The notes under the pieces are model-generated. The model was not told where the DNA came from and ran no database searches. It saw nothing but the letters and a program-made list of their open reading frames with translations. Position numbers and translations under genes: made by a program. From positions 1-64,000 of the forward strand of contig NZ_FNJL01000016.1 in NCBI RefSeq assembly GCF_900104515.1: a stretch of DNA of 64,000 nt, given 5' to 3'. Position 1 is the stretch's first letter; each line of letters opens with the position of its first letter. Shown piece after piece: positions 1 to 9,071 of the stretch. The DNA comes from Paracidovorax cattleyae (lineage in GTDB: Bacteria; Pseudomonadota; Gammaproteobacteria; Burkholderiales; Burkholderiaceae_C).

Positions 1-430
1 ACGCTTATCGGCTGTATATTTTTAAGGAACCAGAAGATCAGATTTTCTCTTTTCTTCTCGACTCGCTGCAATCAGCGGAGCCTTGAATTCTAACAGGTTT
101 TTTAAAGTCCTGTCAAACTCTGTGGTTATTTGCCTTTCAGCTTCCAACCACCCACCAACCTCAACCACCGCAATCTCTTGCAGCACCTCAGATCAGCGAA
201 GCCTCGAATTCTACACCAGCTTTTATCACCAGCGCAACTCTCAGCAAAACTTTTCTCTTCCACCACCCTCGCCACCTACATCCACCGCAAACCCCTCAGG
301 ACTCACAGCAATCTTCAGTAGCGAAGCCCGCTAGTATAGCAACAATTTAGCGCCGTGCAGGCATTTTTGCCAACCCGCCCAAACAAACGGGCACGACGTC
401 CCCCTGGCTGCGTATTCCACCTCTCTATAT
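1..430. repeat. Non-coding leader with a diverged tandem repeat
   Basis: No convincing gene lies here; short open frames show no codon bias or recognisable protein. The stretch is clearly more AT-rich than the rest of the window. Three imperfect copies of a motif around ATCAGCG(A/G)AGCC begin at 71, 192 and about 317, spaced 121-125 bp. The first two share AATTCTA, and similarity between units 71-191 and 192-316 continues weakly (CAACTCT-like and CCACCGCAA segments), so this looks like an old tandem duplication. A weak -10-like TATAGC is at 335-340. Function is unknown. Confidence 0.5.
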
Positions 431-2320
431 ATGGCTCTCATCTCCCTCCTCGACGCACAGCTGGCCTTCGGGCATACCGCCCTGCTGGACCATGCCGACT
501 TTTCCCTGGAGGCGGGCGAACGCGTGGGCTTGATCGGCCGCAACGGCGCAGGCAAGTCGTCCCTGCTCAAGATTCTCGGGGGGCTGGCACATACAGATGA
601 CGGGGCTCTGCATGTCCAACAGGGCCTGCGGATTGCCTATGTGGCGCAGGAGCCGCTGCTGGATGCAGGGCATACGGTGTTCGAGTCCACGGCCGCAGGG
701 CTGGCGCACGTGGTCGCACTGCGGCGACGCTATGAGAGCGCCATGGGAGCCGACCTGGATACGCTGCAGACCGAGATCGAAGCCGTGGACGGCTGGAGCT
801 GGGAGCGCAGGGTGGAGGAAACGATGCAGCGGTTGCACCTGGATCCGCAAGCCCGCGTGGGAGACCTGTCAGGCGGCTTGAAAAAGCGGGTCGCCCTCGC
901 GCAAGCGCTCGTGACACGGCCCGACGTACTGCTTCTCGACGAACCGACCAACCACCTCGATGTGGATTCCATCGAATGGCTGGAAGAGCTGCTGCTGGCA
1001 TTTCCGGGCAGCGTGGTCACGATCACGCACGATCGCGCATTCCTGGACCGCATTTCCACCCGCATCGTCGAACTCGACCGGGGACGCCTGCTGTCGTTCC
1101 CGGGCAATTTCGGACAGTACGTGCTGCAAAAGGCCGAGCAACTGGCGCAGGAAGCGGTGATCTCCGCCAAGGCCGACAAGTTGCTGGCCCAGGAAGAGAT
1201 ATGGATACGCAAGGGAGTGGAGGCCCGCCGCACCCGAAGCCAGAGCCGTATCAGCCGGCTGGAAGCCCTGAGAGCCAGCCGCACGGCGCGCCGGGATGCG
1301 CTGGGAAGCGTACGGATGGATATCGCTTCCGGTTCCGCATCCGGCTACCAGGGCAAGATCGTGGCCGAACTGGCGCATGTGACCAAGGCGTTCGGCGACA
1401 AAGCCATCGTGCAGGACTTTTCCGCCACGATCCTCCGCGGAGACAAGGTGGGGCTGCTCGGACCCAACGGCGCCGGCAAGACGACATTGCTGAAGCTGAT
1501 CCTGGGCGAACTGGCGCCGGACACGGGCAGTGTCCGCCGGGGCGCCCATCTGGAAGTCGCGTATTTCGACCAGATGCGCCACGCGCTGGATCTCGATGCG
1601 ACCCTGGAAGATTTCATCAGCCCGGGCAGTGAGTGGATCGAGATAGGAAAGCAGCGCAAGCACGTCAGGAGCTACCTGTCGGACTTCCTCTTCTCGCCCG
1701 CCCGTGCACAGTCTCCCGTGAGGTCGCTGTCCGGCGGGGAGCGCAACCGCCTGCTGCTGGCACGCCTTTTCGCGCGCCCGGCCAATGTCCTCGTGCTGGA
1801 CGAGCCCACCAACGACCTGGACATCGACACGCTGGATCTGCTGGAAGAACTGCTGCAATCCTATGACGGCACGGTTTTCCTCGTCAGCCATGACCGGATG
1901 TTCCTGGACAACGTCGTCACCAGCACCATTGCCTATGAGGGCGATGCGCGTTGGCGTGAATACGAGGGAGGCGTGCAGGATTGGCTGGTGCAGTCGCGGC
2001 GCAGCCGGGCACTTGCCGGGGCCTCTGCCCGCCCTGCGGCCCAGGAACCTGTGGCCAAAGAAGCGACGGCGCAATCCGGCAAGCGGGCCGCGACTGTGAA
2101 AAAGAAGCTCAGCTACAAGGAGCAACGGGAACTGGAGCTGCTCCCGGAGCGCATCGCGGCCCTCGAGGCGGAGCAGAACGCGATCCGCGCGGAACTGGCG
2201 GACGGCAGTCTCTATGTCCGCGACGGTGCGCAGGCCGCGGCGCTGCACGCGCGGGAAGGAGAGATCGAGGACGACCTGATGGCGGCCCTGGAACGCTGGA
2301 CGAAGCTGTCCGAGCAGTGA
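431..2320 (+). CDS. uup: ABC-F family ATPase, Uup-like
   Basis: Soluble ABC-F protein of 629 residues with two ATPase domains and no membrane segments. Domain 1 has Walker A GRNGAGKS near residue 36, signature LSGG near 144 and Walker B LLLDEPTNHLD. Domain 2 has GPNGAGKT near 345, LSGGERNR near 432 and a second DEPTNDLD. The C-terminal 80 residues form a charged coiled coil (KKKLSYKEQRELE), typical of Uup. Family members act on ribosomes or in DNA transactions (precise excision in E. coli); which applies here is unknown. The ATG directly follows a TATAT run with no Shine-Dalgarno sequence. It is convergent with cheB and probably not part of the flagellar regulon. Confidence 0.93.
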   Translation: MALISLLDAQLAFGHTALLDHADFSLEAGERVGLIGRNGAGKSSLLKILGGLAHTDDGALHVQQGLRIAYVAQEPLLDAGHTVFESTAAGLAHVVALRRRYESAMGADLDTLQTEIEAVDGWSWERRVEETMQRLHLDPQARVGDLSGGLKKRVALAQALVTRPDVLLLDEPTNHLDVDSIEWLEELLLAFPGSVVTITHDRAFLDRISTRIVELDRGRLLSFPGNFGQYVLQKAEQLAQEAVISAKADKLLAQEEIWIRKGVEARRTRSQSRISRLEALRASRTARRDALGSVRMDIASGSASGYQGKIVAELAHVTKAFGDKAIVQDFSATILRGDKVGLLGPNGAGKTTLLKLILGELAPDTGSVRRGAHLEVAYFDQMRHALDLDATLEDFISPGSEWIEIGKQRKHVRSYLSDFLFSPARAQSPVRSLSGGERNRLLLARLFARPANVLVLDEPTNDLDIDTLDLLEELLQSYDGTVFLVSHDRMFLDNVVTSTIAYEGDARWREYEGGVQDWLVQSRRSRALAGASARPAAQEPVAKEATAQSGKRAATVKKKLSYKEQRELELLPERIAALEAEQNAIRAELADGSLYVRDGAQAAALHAREGEIEDDLMAALERWTKLSEQ

Positions 2321-2332
2321 GTGCAGGCAGGC

Positions 2333-2356
2333 GCGGCGGAAAATGCATTCCGCCGC
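2333..2356. terminator. Hairpin between convergent uup and cheB
   Basis: A 9-bp perfect stem (GCGGCGGAA with TTCCGCCGC) closes a 6-nt loop just after the uup stop and before the cheB stop. There is no U-tract on either strand, so it may be a weak bidirectional terminator or an mRNA end-stabilising hairpin. Confidence 0.45.
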
Positions 2357-2371
2357 TGTCGCCGCGATGCC

Positions 2372-3472
2372 TCAGATGCGGTGGTGGAGGCGGTCCGTCG
2401 CCCCACGCAGGCGGGTGATCAGCGCGGGTGCGATCTGGGTGAGCGGCAGGATCTCGTCGGCGGCGCCGTGCGCGATCGCCTCGCGGGGCATGCCGAAGAC
2501 AATGCAGCTGGCCTCGTCCTGCACGTAGTTGTAGCTGCCGGCATCCTTCATCTCGCGCATGGCGGCAGCGCCGTCGTTGCCCATGCCGGTGAGCATGACG
2601 CCGAAGGCATTCTTGCCCACCACGGCGGCCGCGGACTTGAAGAGGACCTCCACCGACGGCTTGTGGCGGTTCACCGGAGGGCCATCGTCCACCACGGCCA
2701 CGTAGTTGGCGCCGCTGCGGGCGACATGGAACTGCTTGCCACCTGGAGCGATATAGGCATGGCCCGGCAGGATGCGCTCACCGTTCACCGCTTCCTTGAC
2801 GGTGATCTGGCAAAGACCGTTGAGCCGGGCGGCGAAACTCGTCGTGAACCCGGGTGGCATGTGCTGCGTGATGACGATGGCGGGGGAGTCTGCCGGCATC
2901 TGCACGAGCACTTCACGAATGGCTTCCGTCCCGCCGGTGGACGCGCCGATGCAGATGAGCTTTTCGGTGGAAAGGCGTCCCAGCAGCGTGGCGGCCGGCG
3001 CAGGGGGCGCCGCCCCACCTGGCTGCACGGCTCTGTCGGCCGGGCGCAGCGCGGGCGCCCTGCGCACCTGGGCGACGGCAGCCACGCGGATCTTGTCCAC
3101 GATCTGGGTGGCAAGTTCGTTGAGCCCGCTGGACAGGCCCACGCGCGGCTTGGCCACGAAATCGACCGCACCCAGTTCCAGGGCCTTCATGGTGACTTCC
3201 GCCCCGCGCTCCGTAAGGGTGGAGATCATGACGACGGGCATGGGACGCAGACGCATCAGCCGGCCCAGGAAGTCGATGCCGTCCATGCGCGGCATTTCGA
3301 CGTCCAGCGTGATCACGTCGGGATTCATCTCGCGGATCATTTCCCGGGCGATGAGCGGATCGTTGGCCGTCCCGATGCACTCCATGTCGTGCTGCCGATT
3401 GATGATCTCCGACAGCAGACTGCGCACCAGCGCGGAATCATCCACCACGATCACCCGGATCTTCCTGCTCAT
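2372..3472 (-). CDS. cheB: Chemotaxis protein-glutamate methylesterase/deamidase CheB
   Basis: Response-regulator methylesterase of 366 residues that removes methyl groups from chemoreceptors during adaptation. The N-terminal receiver has an acidic DD pair at 11-12 and phospho-acceptor D57. The C-terminal domain has the catalytic triad S178 (IGASTGG), H204 (TQHMPPG) and D300 (GMGNDG). A Pro/Ala-rich linker near 135-165 joins them. It is the last gene of the minus-strand che run, 19 bp after cheD, and pairs with CheR upstream in the same operon. Confidence 0.97.
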   Translation of the reverse strand: MSRKIRVIVVDDSALVRSLLSEIINRQHDMECIGTANDPLIAREMIREMNPDVITLDVEMPRMDGIDFLGRLMRLRPMPVVMISTLTERGAEVTMKALELGAVDFVAKPRVGLSSGLNELATQIVDKIRVAAVAQVRRAPALRPADRAVQPGGAAPPAPAATLLGRLSTEKLICIGASTGGTEAIREVLVQMPADSPAIVITQHMPPGFTTSFAARLNGLCQITVKEAVNGERILPGHAYIAPGGKQFHVARSGANYVAVVDDGPPVNRHKPSVEVLFKSAAAVVGKNAFGVMLTGMGNDGAAAMREMKDAGSYNYVQDEASCIVFGMPREAIAHGAADEILPLTQIAPALITRLRGATDRLHHRI

Positions 3473-3491
3473 TCCCTCTTGTCCTTCTCAA

Positions 3492-4283
3492 TCAAAAAAG
3501 GTCCACCGACCCGCCGGCCGTGGCCTTGGCCACGGTGGCCGCATTGCCCTTGACGTCCTGCGCGACCAGGGCTTCCGGATGGGCATGGGCCAGCCGCTTG
3601 ACCATGGCCTTGCCCGTCACGGGGAAAAATACCACTTTCCGCGGGTAGATATCGAGCACATCTTCCGAAACGATGGGAATTCGTTCGGTCTGCAGGTAAT
3701 TCATCACGAAGGTGGTGTTCCGCTCACCCACGTTCATGGTGGTGAAGTTGTGCATGACCTGTCCGCCGCCGAAGACCTTGGCCTGCATGGTTTCCCTGCG
3801 CGCGCCCAGCTTCAGCATCTCGTTGATGAGCAGTTCCATGGCGTAGGACCCGTAGCGGCCGGAAACGTCGTTGGAGTCGCCGTCGGGCAGCATGAAGTGG
3901 TTCATCCCGCCGACGCGGCTGCGGCTGTCCCACAGGCAGGCGGCGATGCAGGATCCGAGCACCGTCATGATCACGAGGTTTTCGTCCGACACGAAATACT
4001 CTCCGGGGAGTACCTTGACCGCGTTGTGCTGGAAATGGTGGTCGAAGAAGAAGAAGGACGCTTCGCCGGGGCGGCGGGAGCGGGCCTTCAGCTCCTGCAA
4101 AGTCGATTGCTTGGCGGGCGCAGCTGCGGCCGAATAGATATCGGCGCTCAGGGGCGCGATGCGGGGGGCCCGGCGGCGGTCAGCCCCGTCAAGCGACGAG
4201 GGAGGGGAGGAAGCACCAGACGCGGGAAGGGAGCCAGGGCGGTTTGGGGTCATAGAGGGCTTCTTGCGGAATGCGGCCTTCAT
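3492..4283 (-). CDS. cheD: Chemoreceptor glutamine deamidase CheD
   Basis: CheD deamidates receptor glutamines. Catalytic residues are C112 (VLGSCIAAC) and H129 (GGMNHFMLP). At 263 residues it is longer than typical CheD because of a low-complexity Ser/Pro/Ala-rich N-terminus of about 70 residues; an internal ATG at residue 11 is an alternative start. The chosen ATG overlaps the cheR stop by 4 bp, implying translational coupling. The C-terminus ends G-G-S-V-D-L-F, nearly the same tail as the small CheZ-like protein encoded at 8436-8882. Confidence 0.95.
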   Translation of the reverse strand: MKAAFRKKPSMTPNRPGSLPASGASSPPSSLDGADRRRAPRIAPLSADIYSAAAAPAKQSTLQELKARSRRPGEASFFFFDHHFQHNAVKVLPGEYFVSDENLVIMTVLGSCIAACLWDSRSRVGGMNHFMLPDGDSNDVSGRYGSYAMELLINEMLKLGARRETMQAKVFGGGQVMHNFTTMNVGERNTTFVMNYLQTERIPIVSEDVLDIYPRKVVFFPVTGKAMVKRLAHAHPEALVAQDVKGNAATVAKATAGGSVDLF

Positions 4284-5167
4284 CGGCGCTCATAGACGGT
4301 CTTGCCGCGCAAATTGAACAGATCGCGGGATTCGCTGAAGTTTTCCGCGTGCCCGACGAACAGCATGCCTCCCGGCTTCAGCACGCGGTGGATCTTCTCC
4401 AGGACCCTGCGCTGCGTGGGTGCATCGAAATAGATCATGACATTGCGGCAGAAAACCACGTCGAAGGGCTCTCGGAATGGCCAGTCGTCGCGGATCAGAT
4501 TGACGCTCATGAATTCGATGGCGCGCCGCAGTTCGGGCTTGACCCTCGCCAGGCCGGCGTTCGGGCCCTTGCCCCGCAAAAAGAACTTCTGGAGCCGTTC
4601 GGGGCTCAGGCCCTTCACGCTGTCCAGTCGGTACACACCCTCGGATGCGGTGGCCAGCACGCGCGAATCGATATCGCTCGCCGTGAGCTTGAAGGGGGCA
4701 TTGGCCCCCAGCGATTCGATCGCAGTCATCACGATGGAGTAAGGCTCCTCTCCCGTGGATGCGGCGTTGCACCAGACGCTCCAGGGTCCGGAGGGGCGGC
4801 TGCGCAGCAGTCCCGTGAGGATCTCGAAGTGGTGCTGCTCGCGGAAGAATGCGGTGAGGTTGGTCGTCAGTGCGTTGACGAATTCCTGCCATTCCGGCCC
4901 GTCGTGATTCTCCAGCCAGCTCAGGTATTCGTGGAAGCTGGTATGCCCCGTGTCCCTCAGCCGCCGGGACAGGCGGCTGTAGACCATGGCGTGCTTGCCG
5001 TCGTGCAGGCTGATGCCGGCGCGCTGGTAGATGAGTGCCTGCACGCGAGAGAAATCCGCATTGGTCCAGACGAACTCCCGCCCCTGGGCCAGGGGTCCCG
5101 AGGACGGGGCGGCACCGGACTCCGCCGTATCGCGCGGAGGGACGGAAGAAGAAGAGGTCTGGCGCAT
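4280..5167 (-). CDS. cheR: Chemotaxis protein methyltransferase CheR
   Basis: SAM-dependent methyltransferase of 295 residues that methylates glutamates on chemoreceptors. It has a Ser/Pro-rich N-terminal extension of about 25 residues, an all-helical CheR N domain, a SAM-binding segment (NAASTGEEPYS) and FCRNVMIYF near residue 240. It lies between cheW and cheD and its stop overlaps the cheD start. Confidence 0.96.
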   Translation of the reverse strand: MRQTSSSSVPPRDTAESGAAPSSGPLAQGREFVWTNADFSRVQALIYQRAGISLHDGKHAMVYSRLSRRLRDTGHTSFHEYLSWLENHDGPEWQEFVNALTTNLTAFFREQHHFEILTGLLRSRPSGPWSVWCNAASTGEEPYSIVMTAIESLGANAPFKLTASDIDSRVLATASEGVYRLDSVKGLSPERLQKFFLRGKGPNAGLARVKPELRRAIEFMSVNLIRDDWPFREPFDVVFCRNVMIYFDAPTQRRVLEKIHRVLKPGGMLFVGHAENFSESRDLFNLRGKTVYERR

Positions 5168-5241
5168 GGTTGGATTCGTTTCAGTTCCGCATCTCTGGCA
5201 ACCGGCCGATGCACCGGTGAAACGCCACTCTTGTTCCGCGC

Positions 5242-5278
5242 TGACTTGGGAGGGCCTGTCTGCCTCGCCCTCCCGTCA
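5242..5278 (-). other. Intercistronic stem-loop between cheW and cheR
   Basis: GGGAGGGC (5248-5255) pairs perfectly with GCCCTCCC (5267-5274) around an 11-nt loop, and flanking TGAC/GTCA extends the stem with a small bulge. There is no T-run after it, so it may act as an mRNA processing or stability element separating cheA-cheW from cheR-cheD-cheB expression. This function is inferred. Confidence 0.5.
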
Positions 5279-5280
5279 GA

Positions 5281-5781
5281 TCAATCGTGCGTGGATATAA
5301 GGCCCATGTCCGGATTGGACATGAGCTTCTCGATGTCGAGAAGGATGAGCATGCGCTCGCCCACGGAGCCGAGCCCCACGATGCAGTTGCTGTCGATGGA
5401 GCTTTCGATTTCCGGGGCCAGCCGGATCTGGTCGGACGTGAGTTCCATGACATCGCTCACGGAATCGACCACGATGCCCACGACCCGGTTGCGCAGGTTC
5501 AGGATGATGACCACCGTGAAACTGTTGTATTCGGCCTTGGAGCAGTCGAACTTGAGCCGCATGTCCACGATGGGCACGATGGTGCCGCGCAGGTTCGTGA
5601 CGCCCTTGATGAACTCGGGCGCGTTCGCGATACGGGTCGGCGGCTCGTAGCCCCGGATTTCCTGGACCTTGAGGATGTCGATACCGTACTCCTCCTGGTC
5701 GAGGCGGAACGTCAGGTATTCGCGGGCTCCTCCCACGGAAGCGCCAGCCGCTTCGCTCGTTTTTTCCATCACAGTCGCCAT
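5281..5781 (-). CDS. cheW: Chemotaxis coupling protein CheW
   Basis: SH3-like adaptor of 166 residues linking receptors to CheA. After a short N-terminal tail (about 20 residues), the CheW fold begins at [15 protein letters not shown] and contains the conserved [13 protein letters not shown] segment and a VVDSVSDV motif. It lies 33 bp downstream of cheA on the minus strand. Confidence 0.97.
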   Translation of the reverse strand: MATVMEKTSEAAGASVGGAREYLTFRLDQEEYGIDILKVQEIRGYEPPTRIANAPEFIKGVTNLRGTIVPIVDMRLKFDCSKAEYNSFTVVIILNLRNRVVGIVVDSVSDVMELTSDQIRLAPEIESSIDSNCIVGLGSVGERMLILLDIEKLMSNPDMGLISTHD

Positions 5782-5814
5782 GAGTGGCTCTCCTTCAATC
5801 TGCCCAGCGGCGTA

Positions 5815-7986
5815 TCAATGGCGGACCCGGCGGACCAGGGCCCCCGTGTCGAGGATCAGTGCCACGGTGCCGTCGCCCAGGATGGTGGCGCCCGACACGT
5901 TGGGCACTTTCCGGTAATTGGTCTCGAGGTTCTTCACCACGACCTGGTGCTGCCCCAGCAGCTCGTCCACCAGCAATGCAACGCGGCTGCCGTCCGCCTC
6001 GACGACCACCATGATGTTGCTGGACTTGCTCTGGTCGATGCGCGGCACCTGGAAGGTCCGCTCCAGGGCGATGACGGGCATGTACTCGTCACGCACCTTG
6101 ACCAGCTGCGAGCCCTGGGCCACCGTGTTGACGTCGTCGGGGTTGACCTGGAAGGACTCCACGACGGACGACAGCGGCAGGATGTACACCTCTTCGCCGA
6201 CACCGACCGACATGCCGTCCATGATGGCCAGCGTGAGGGGCAGCCGGACCGAGACGCGCATGCCGTAGCCTTCGGCGGAATCGATCTCCACGGAACCGTT
6301 GAGCGCAGCGATGTTCTTCTTGACGACGTCCATGCCCACGCCGCGGCCGGACACGTCGGTGACCTCGTCGGCGGTCGAGAAGCCGGGCGCGAAGATGAGG
6401 CCCCAGACGTCCGCATCGCTCATCTGGTCGGAAACATCCAGCCCGCGCTCGCGCGCCTTGCGCAGGATCTTCTCGCGCGACAGGCCGCGGCCGTCGTCAC
6501 GCACTTCGATGACGATGGAGCCGCCCTGGTGCGATGCGGACAGCGTGATGGTGCCGTGCTCGGACTTGCCGGCAGCGAGGCGGTCCGCCGGCATTTCGAT
6601 GCCGTGGTCGCAGCTGTTGCGCACCAGGTGGGTCAGCGGGTCGGTGATTTTCTCGACGAGGCTTTTGTCGAGCTCGGTCGCTTCGCCCAGGGTGACGAGA
6701 TCGACCTTCTTGCCCAGCTTGTTGGCCAGATCGCGCAGCATGCGCGGAAAGCGGCTGAACACGATGGACATCGGAATCATGCGGATGGACATCACCGATT
6801 CCTGCAGATCCCGGGTGTTGCGGTCCAGGTCCGCCAGGCCCGCGAGCAGTTGCTGGTACACCGCGCCGTCGAGGCCGCGGCTGTTCTGCGCCAGCATGGC
6901 CTGCGTGATGACGAGTTCGCCCACCAGGTTGATCAGTTGGTCCACCTTGTTGACGGCCACCCGGATGGTGGTGGATTCCATCTGCGCCTGGCTGACGGCC
7001 TTGGTCTCCGAGGCGCGGCCGCCGGCGGCCACCTGCCTGGAAGCGGCACCTTCGGAGGCCCCGGCGGAGGCGCCCGCGGCAGCGGACTCGGAGCGCTCCC
7101 CAGGCATGCCGGGGGCACCCGGGAAGAAACCGTAGGAAGCCTCCAGTGCGCCGCCGGGGGCGGAAGGCGCAGCGGCCACGCCGGGAGCCTCTTCGGCAGG
7201 ATCGGCTTCGGACGCACCGGCGGCGGTGATCCGCACCTGCTCCTTCGAGACATGGAATGCGAACAGATCCAGCAAGTCGTCGTCCGTGGAGGTGGTTTCG
7301 ACCCCGAACACGCGCACGCCCGCCTGGTCGGAGGGCAGGTCGCGGATCGTGCCCAGGCCGACGATGTCGCGGAACAGATCCTTGACGGCGTCCGCCTGCT
7401 CGTTGCGCTCGACGGGGCCGATGCGGATTTCCAGCGAACGGGCCACGCCGGGGCCGGACGGTGCGGGCATCGACGAGGCAGCGGCAACGGGGGCGGGAGC
7501 TGGCGCGGCGGCCTGCACGGGCGCCGGTGCCGGCGCCGGGGGCGTGACGGGGCCCGCGGCAGGAACGACGCCCGCGGCAAGTTCGCTGATGCGGCGCACC
7601 AGGTCGCCGGTGGAGAGGGCTTCTCCCTGGCCTCCGGCCTGATGGCGGGCCAGCAGGCTGCGGTAGGCGTCAGCGGATTCGAGCAGAACGTCCACCATCT
7701 GGGGGATGGGCTGGAGCTCATGCCTGCGCAGGCGGTCCAGCAGCGACTCCATCTGGTGGGTGAGTTCCGCGACATCGGAGAAGCCGAATGTCGCGGCGCC
7801 CCCCTTGATGGAGTGCGCGCAGCGGAAAATGCCGTTGAGTTCTTCGTCGTTGGCCGCGCTCAGGTCCAGGTCCAGCAGCATGTGCTCCATCTGGTCCAGG
7901 TTCTCTCCAGCTTCCTCGAAAAAGATCTGATAGAACTGGCTGAGGTCGAAATCGCCGCCTGCGCCTTCTTGGTAAGTTTCGGCCAT
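5815..7986 (-). CDS. cheA: Chemotaxis histidine kinase CheA
   Basis: Sensor kinase of 723 residues. The P1 Hpt domain carries phospho-histidine H58 (CAHSIKGG). An Ala/Pro-rich linker follows (about 145-185), then a P2-like CheY/CheB-docking domain (about 185-265), a second Gly/Ala-rich linker, P3 dimerisation from about 340, the P4 ATPase (N box LVRNSCDHG, G boxes DDGRGLS and GRGVGMDV) and a C-terminal P5 CheW-like domain. It phosphorylates CheY and CheB. No chemoreceptor gene is in the window. Confidence 0.98.
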   Translation of the reverse strand: MAETYQEGAGGDFDLSQFYQIFFEEAGENLDQMEHMLLDLDLSAANDEELNGIFRCAHSIKGGAATFGFSDVAELTHQMESLLDRLRRHELQPIPQMVDVLLESADAYRSLLARHQAGGQGEALSTGDLVRRISELAAGVVPAAGPVTPPAPAPAPVQAAAPAPAPVAAASSMPAPSGPGVARSLEIRIGPVERNEQADAVKDLFRDIVGLGTIRDLPSDQAGVRVFGVETTSTDDDLLDLFAFHVSKEQVRITAAGASEADPAEEAPGVAAAPSAPGGALEASYGFFPGAPGMPGERSESAAAGASAGASEGAASRQVAAGGRASETKAVSQAQMESTTIRVAVNKVDQLINLVGELVITQAMLAQNSRGLDGAVYQQLLAGLADLDRNTRDLQESVMSIRMIPMSIVFSRFPRMLRDLANKLGKKVDLVTLGEATELDKSLVEKITDPLTHLVRNSCDHGIEMPADRLAAGKSEHGTITLSASHQGGSIVIEVRDDGRGLSREKILRKARERGLDVSDQMSDADVWGLIFAPGFSTADEVTDVSGRGVGMDVVKKNIAALNGSVEIDSAEGYGMRVSVRLPLTLAIMDGMSVGVGEEVYILPLSSVVESFQVNPDDVNTVAQGSQLVKVRDEYMPVIALERTFQVPRIDQSKSSNIMVVVEADGSRVALLVDELLGQHQVVVKNLETNYRKVPNVSGATILGDGTVALILDTGALVRRVRH

Positions 7987-8023
7987 GAATGGCTCCCCTT
8001 GTGCTTGTGGATGACGCCGAGGC

Positions 8024-8386
8024 TCAGCGGATCACTTTCTGGATGACTTCGATCAGGCGGTTGGGGTCGAAGGGCTTCACGAGCCAGCCCGTGGCGCCGG
8101 CATTGCGGCCGGCCTGCTTCATCTGGTCGCTGGACTCGGTAGTGAGGATCAGGATGGGGATGGTCTTGAAGCGCGGATGCTCGCGCAGCTTGCGCGTGAG
8201 GCCGATGCCATCCAGGCGGGGCATGTTCTGGTCGGCGAGGACCAGCTGGATGTCATGGGTTTCCGCCTTTTCCAAGGCATCCTGGCCGTCGACGGCCTCC
8301 ACCACGTGGTAGCCGGCACCCGTCAAAGTGAAGGACACCATCTTGCGCATGGAGGGCGAATCATCAACGGCGAGGATCGATTGCAT
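8024..8386 (-). CDS. cheY: Chemotaxis response regulator CheY (copy 1)
   Basis: Stand-alone receiver of 120 residues with acidic D8/D9, phospho-acceptor D52, switch Thr in TTES and K104 (LVKPFDP). It is encoded directly before cheA, as in many che operons. A second CheY is encoded at 46386-46772; this one is the more diverged from the enterobacterial motor-binding type and could be a phosphate sink or a second output. That role is inferred. Confidence 0.93.
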   Translation of the reverse strand: MQSILAVDDSPSMRKMVSFTLTGAGYHVVEAVDGQDALEKAETHDIQLVLADQNMPRLDGIGLTRKLREHPRFKTIPILILTTESSDQMKQAGRNAGATGWLVKPFDPNRLIEVIQKVIR

Positions 8387-8435
8387 TTAGGGCTCCAACT
8401 CACTTGAATATATAAGGTAACCAGACGGGGCAAGG

Positions 8436-8882
8436 TCAGAAGAGATCAATGGAACCAGCGTCCATCTCGCTTTGGGTGACCGGATTGGGGCGGTCTGGCG
8501 CCATCTCGGCGAACGGTGCGGCCTCCTCGCCCTCCTCGGAGCCCATGGCTTCGGAGGCAAGCCGGAACGCGCAGCCCTGCAGTACCTTCGTGGTGTGCCA
8601 GATCAGCTGGGAGGCCATGTCCTGGAACTGCAGCTCCGTGACGGCGCTCCTCAATGCGGTGCGCAATGACTGCAGTTCAGGGGAGCCCTGGATGAACTCA
8701 TCCGAGAGAGCCTGGTTGGCCTCTCCGAAGCGCGCGAGCAGATTGTCGGTCGCATGGCTGAGCAGGCCTTCGAGGCGGTGCAGGTCGCGCATGACGACGA
8801 GCAGGGAATCCTGAAGTTCTGCGGCCACCATGACGGGGAGCTGAACTCCTGGCTCATCGGGGCCCGTTAGCGTAGATTGCAT
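8436..8882 (-). CDS. Small CheZ-like chemotaxis protein
   Basis: Protein of 148 residues, mostly helical by composition. The segment TELQFQDMASQLIWHT resembles the CheZ active-site helix (consensus QDFxDLTGQ), where Gln acts in CheY-P dephosphorylation. The body is shorter than true CheZ (which is encoded at 46775-47419). The extreme C-terminus is D-A-G-S-I-D-L-F, matching the CheD tail. It is the promoter-proximal gene of the minus-strand che run, before cheY. It could be a second phosphatase or an adaptor. It is not clearly assignable to a named family from sequence alone. Confidence 0.75.
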   Translation of the reverse strand: MQSTLTGPDEPGVQLPVMVAAELQDSLLVVMRDLHRLEGLLSHATDNLLARFGEANQALSDEFIQGSPELQSLRTALRSAVTELQFQDMASQLIWHTTKVLQGCAFRLASEAMGSEEGEEAAPFAEMAPDRPNPVTQSEMDAGSIDLF

Positions 8883-9041
8883 GGTTTCTCCATGGCAGCA
8901 GGCGGCTCAAGGCACGCTAAATCCATTCCGGCAAACACGCTGGTGGGCACACCACCGGCAACGACGCACCGCCCGGTCGGCAATGCGCTCCCGCAGGGCG
9001 CAAACGGCGCTCTGGCGCGCTGTTTGTTCCAATATGTATCC

Positions 9042-9071
9042 TATGATAGCGTTCATATGGCTTCAGGAGTA
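9042..9071 (+). promoter_or_regulatory. Possible promoter and SD for the kinase gene
   Basis: In the 189-bp gap between divergent cheZ-like and kinase genes, TATGAT (9042-9047) is a good -10 but no matching -35 is seen 17 bp upstream. AGGAG (9065-9069) lies just before the ATG at 9072. An in-frame ATG at 9057 has no SD. The rest of the gap shows nothing recognisable. Confidence 0.3.

Noticed and set aside
83-334. A short plus-strand open frame in the leader
   Set aside because: There is no SD, no homologous pattern, and it runs through the non-coding repeats.
5287-8046. A 919-codon plus-strand open frame across cheA and cheW
   Set aside because: It is a GC-driven shadow of cheA; the translation is low complexity with no family signature, while the minus strand encodes clear CheA and CheW.
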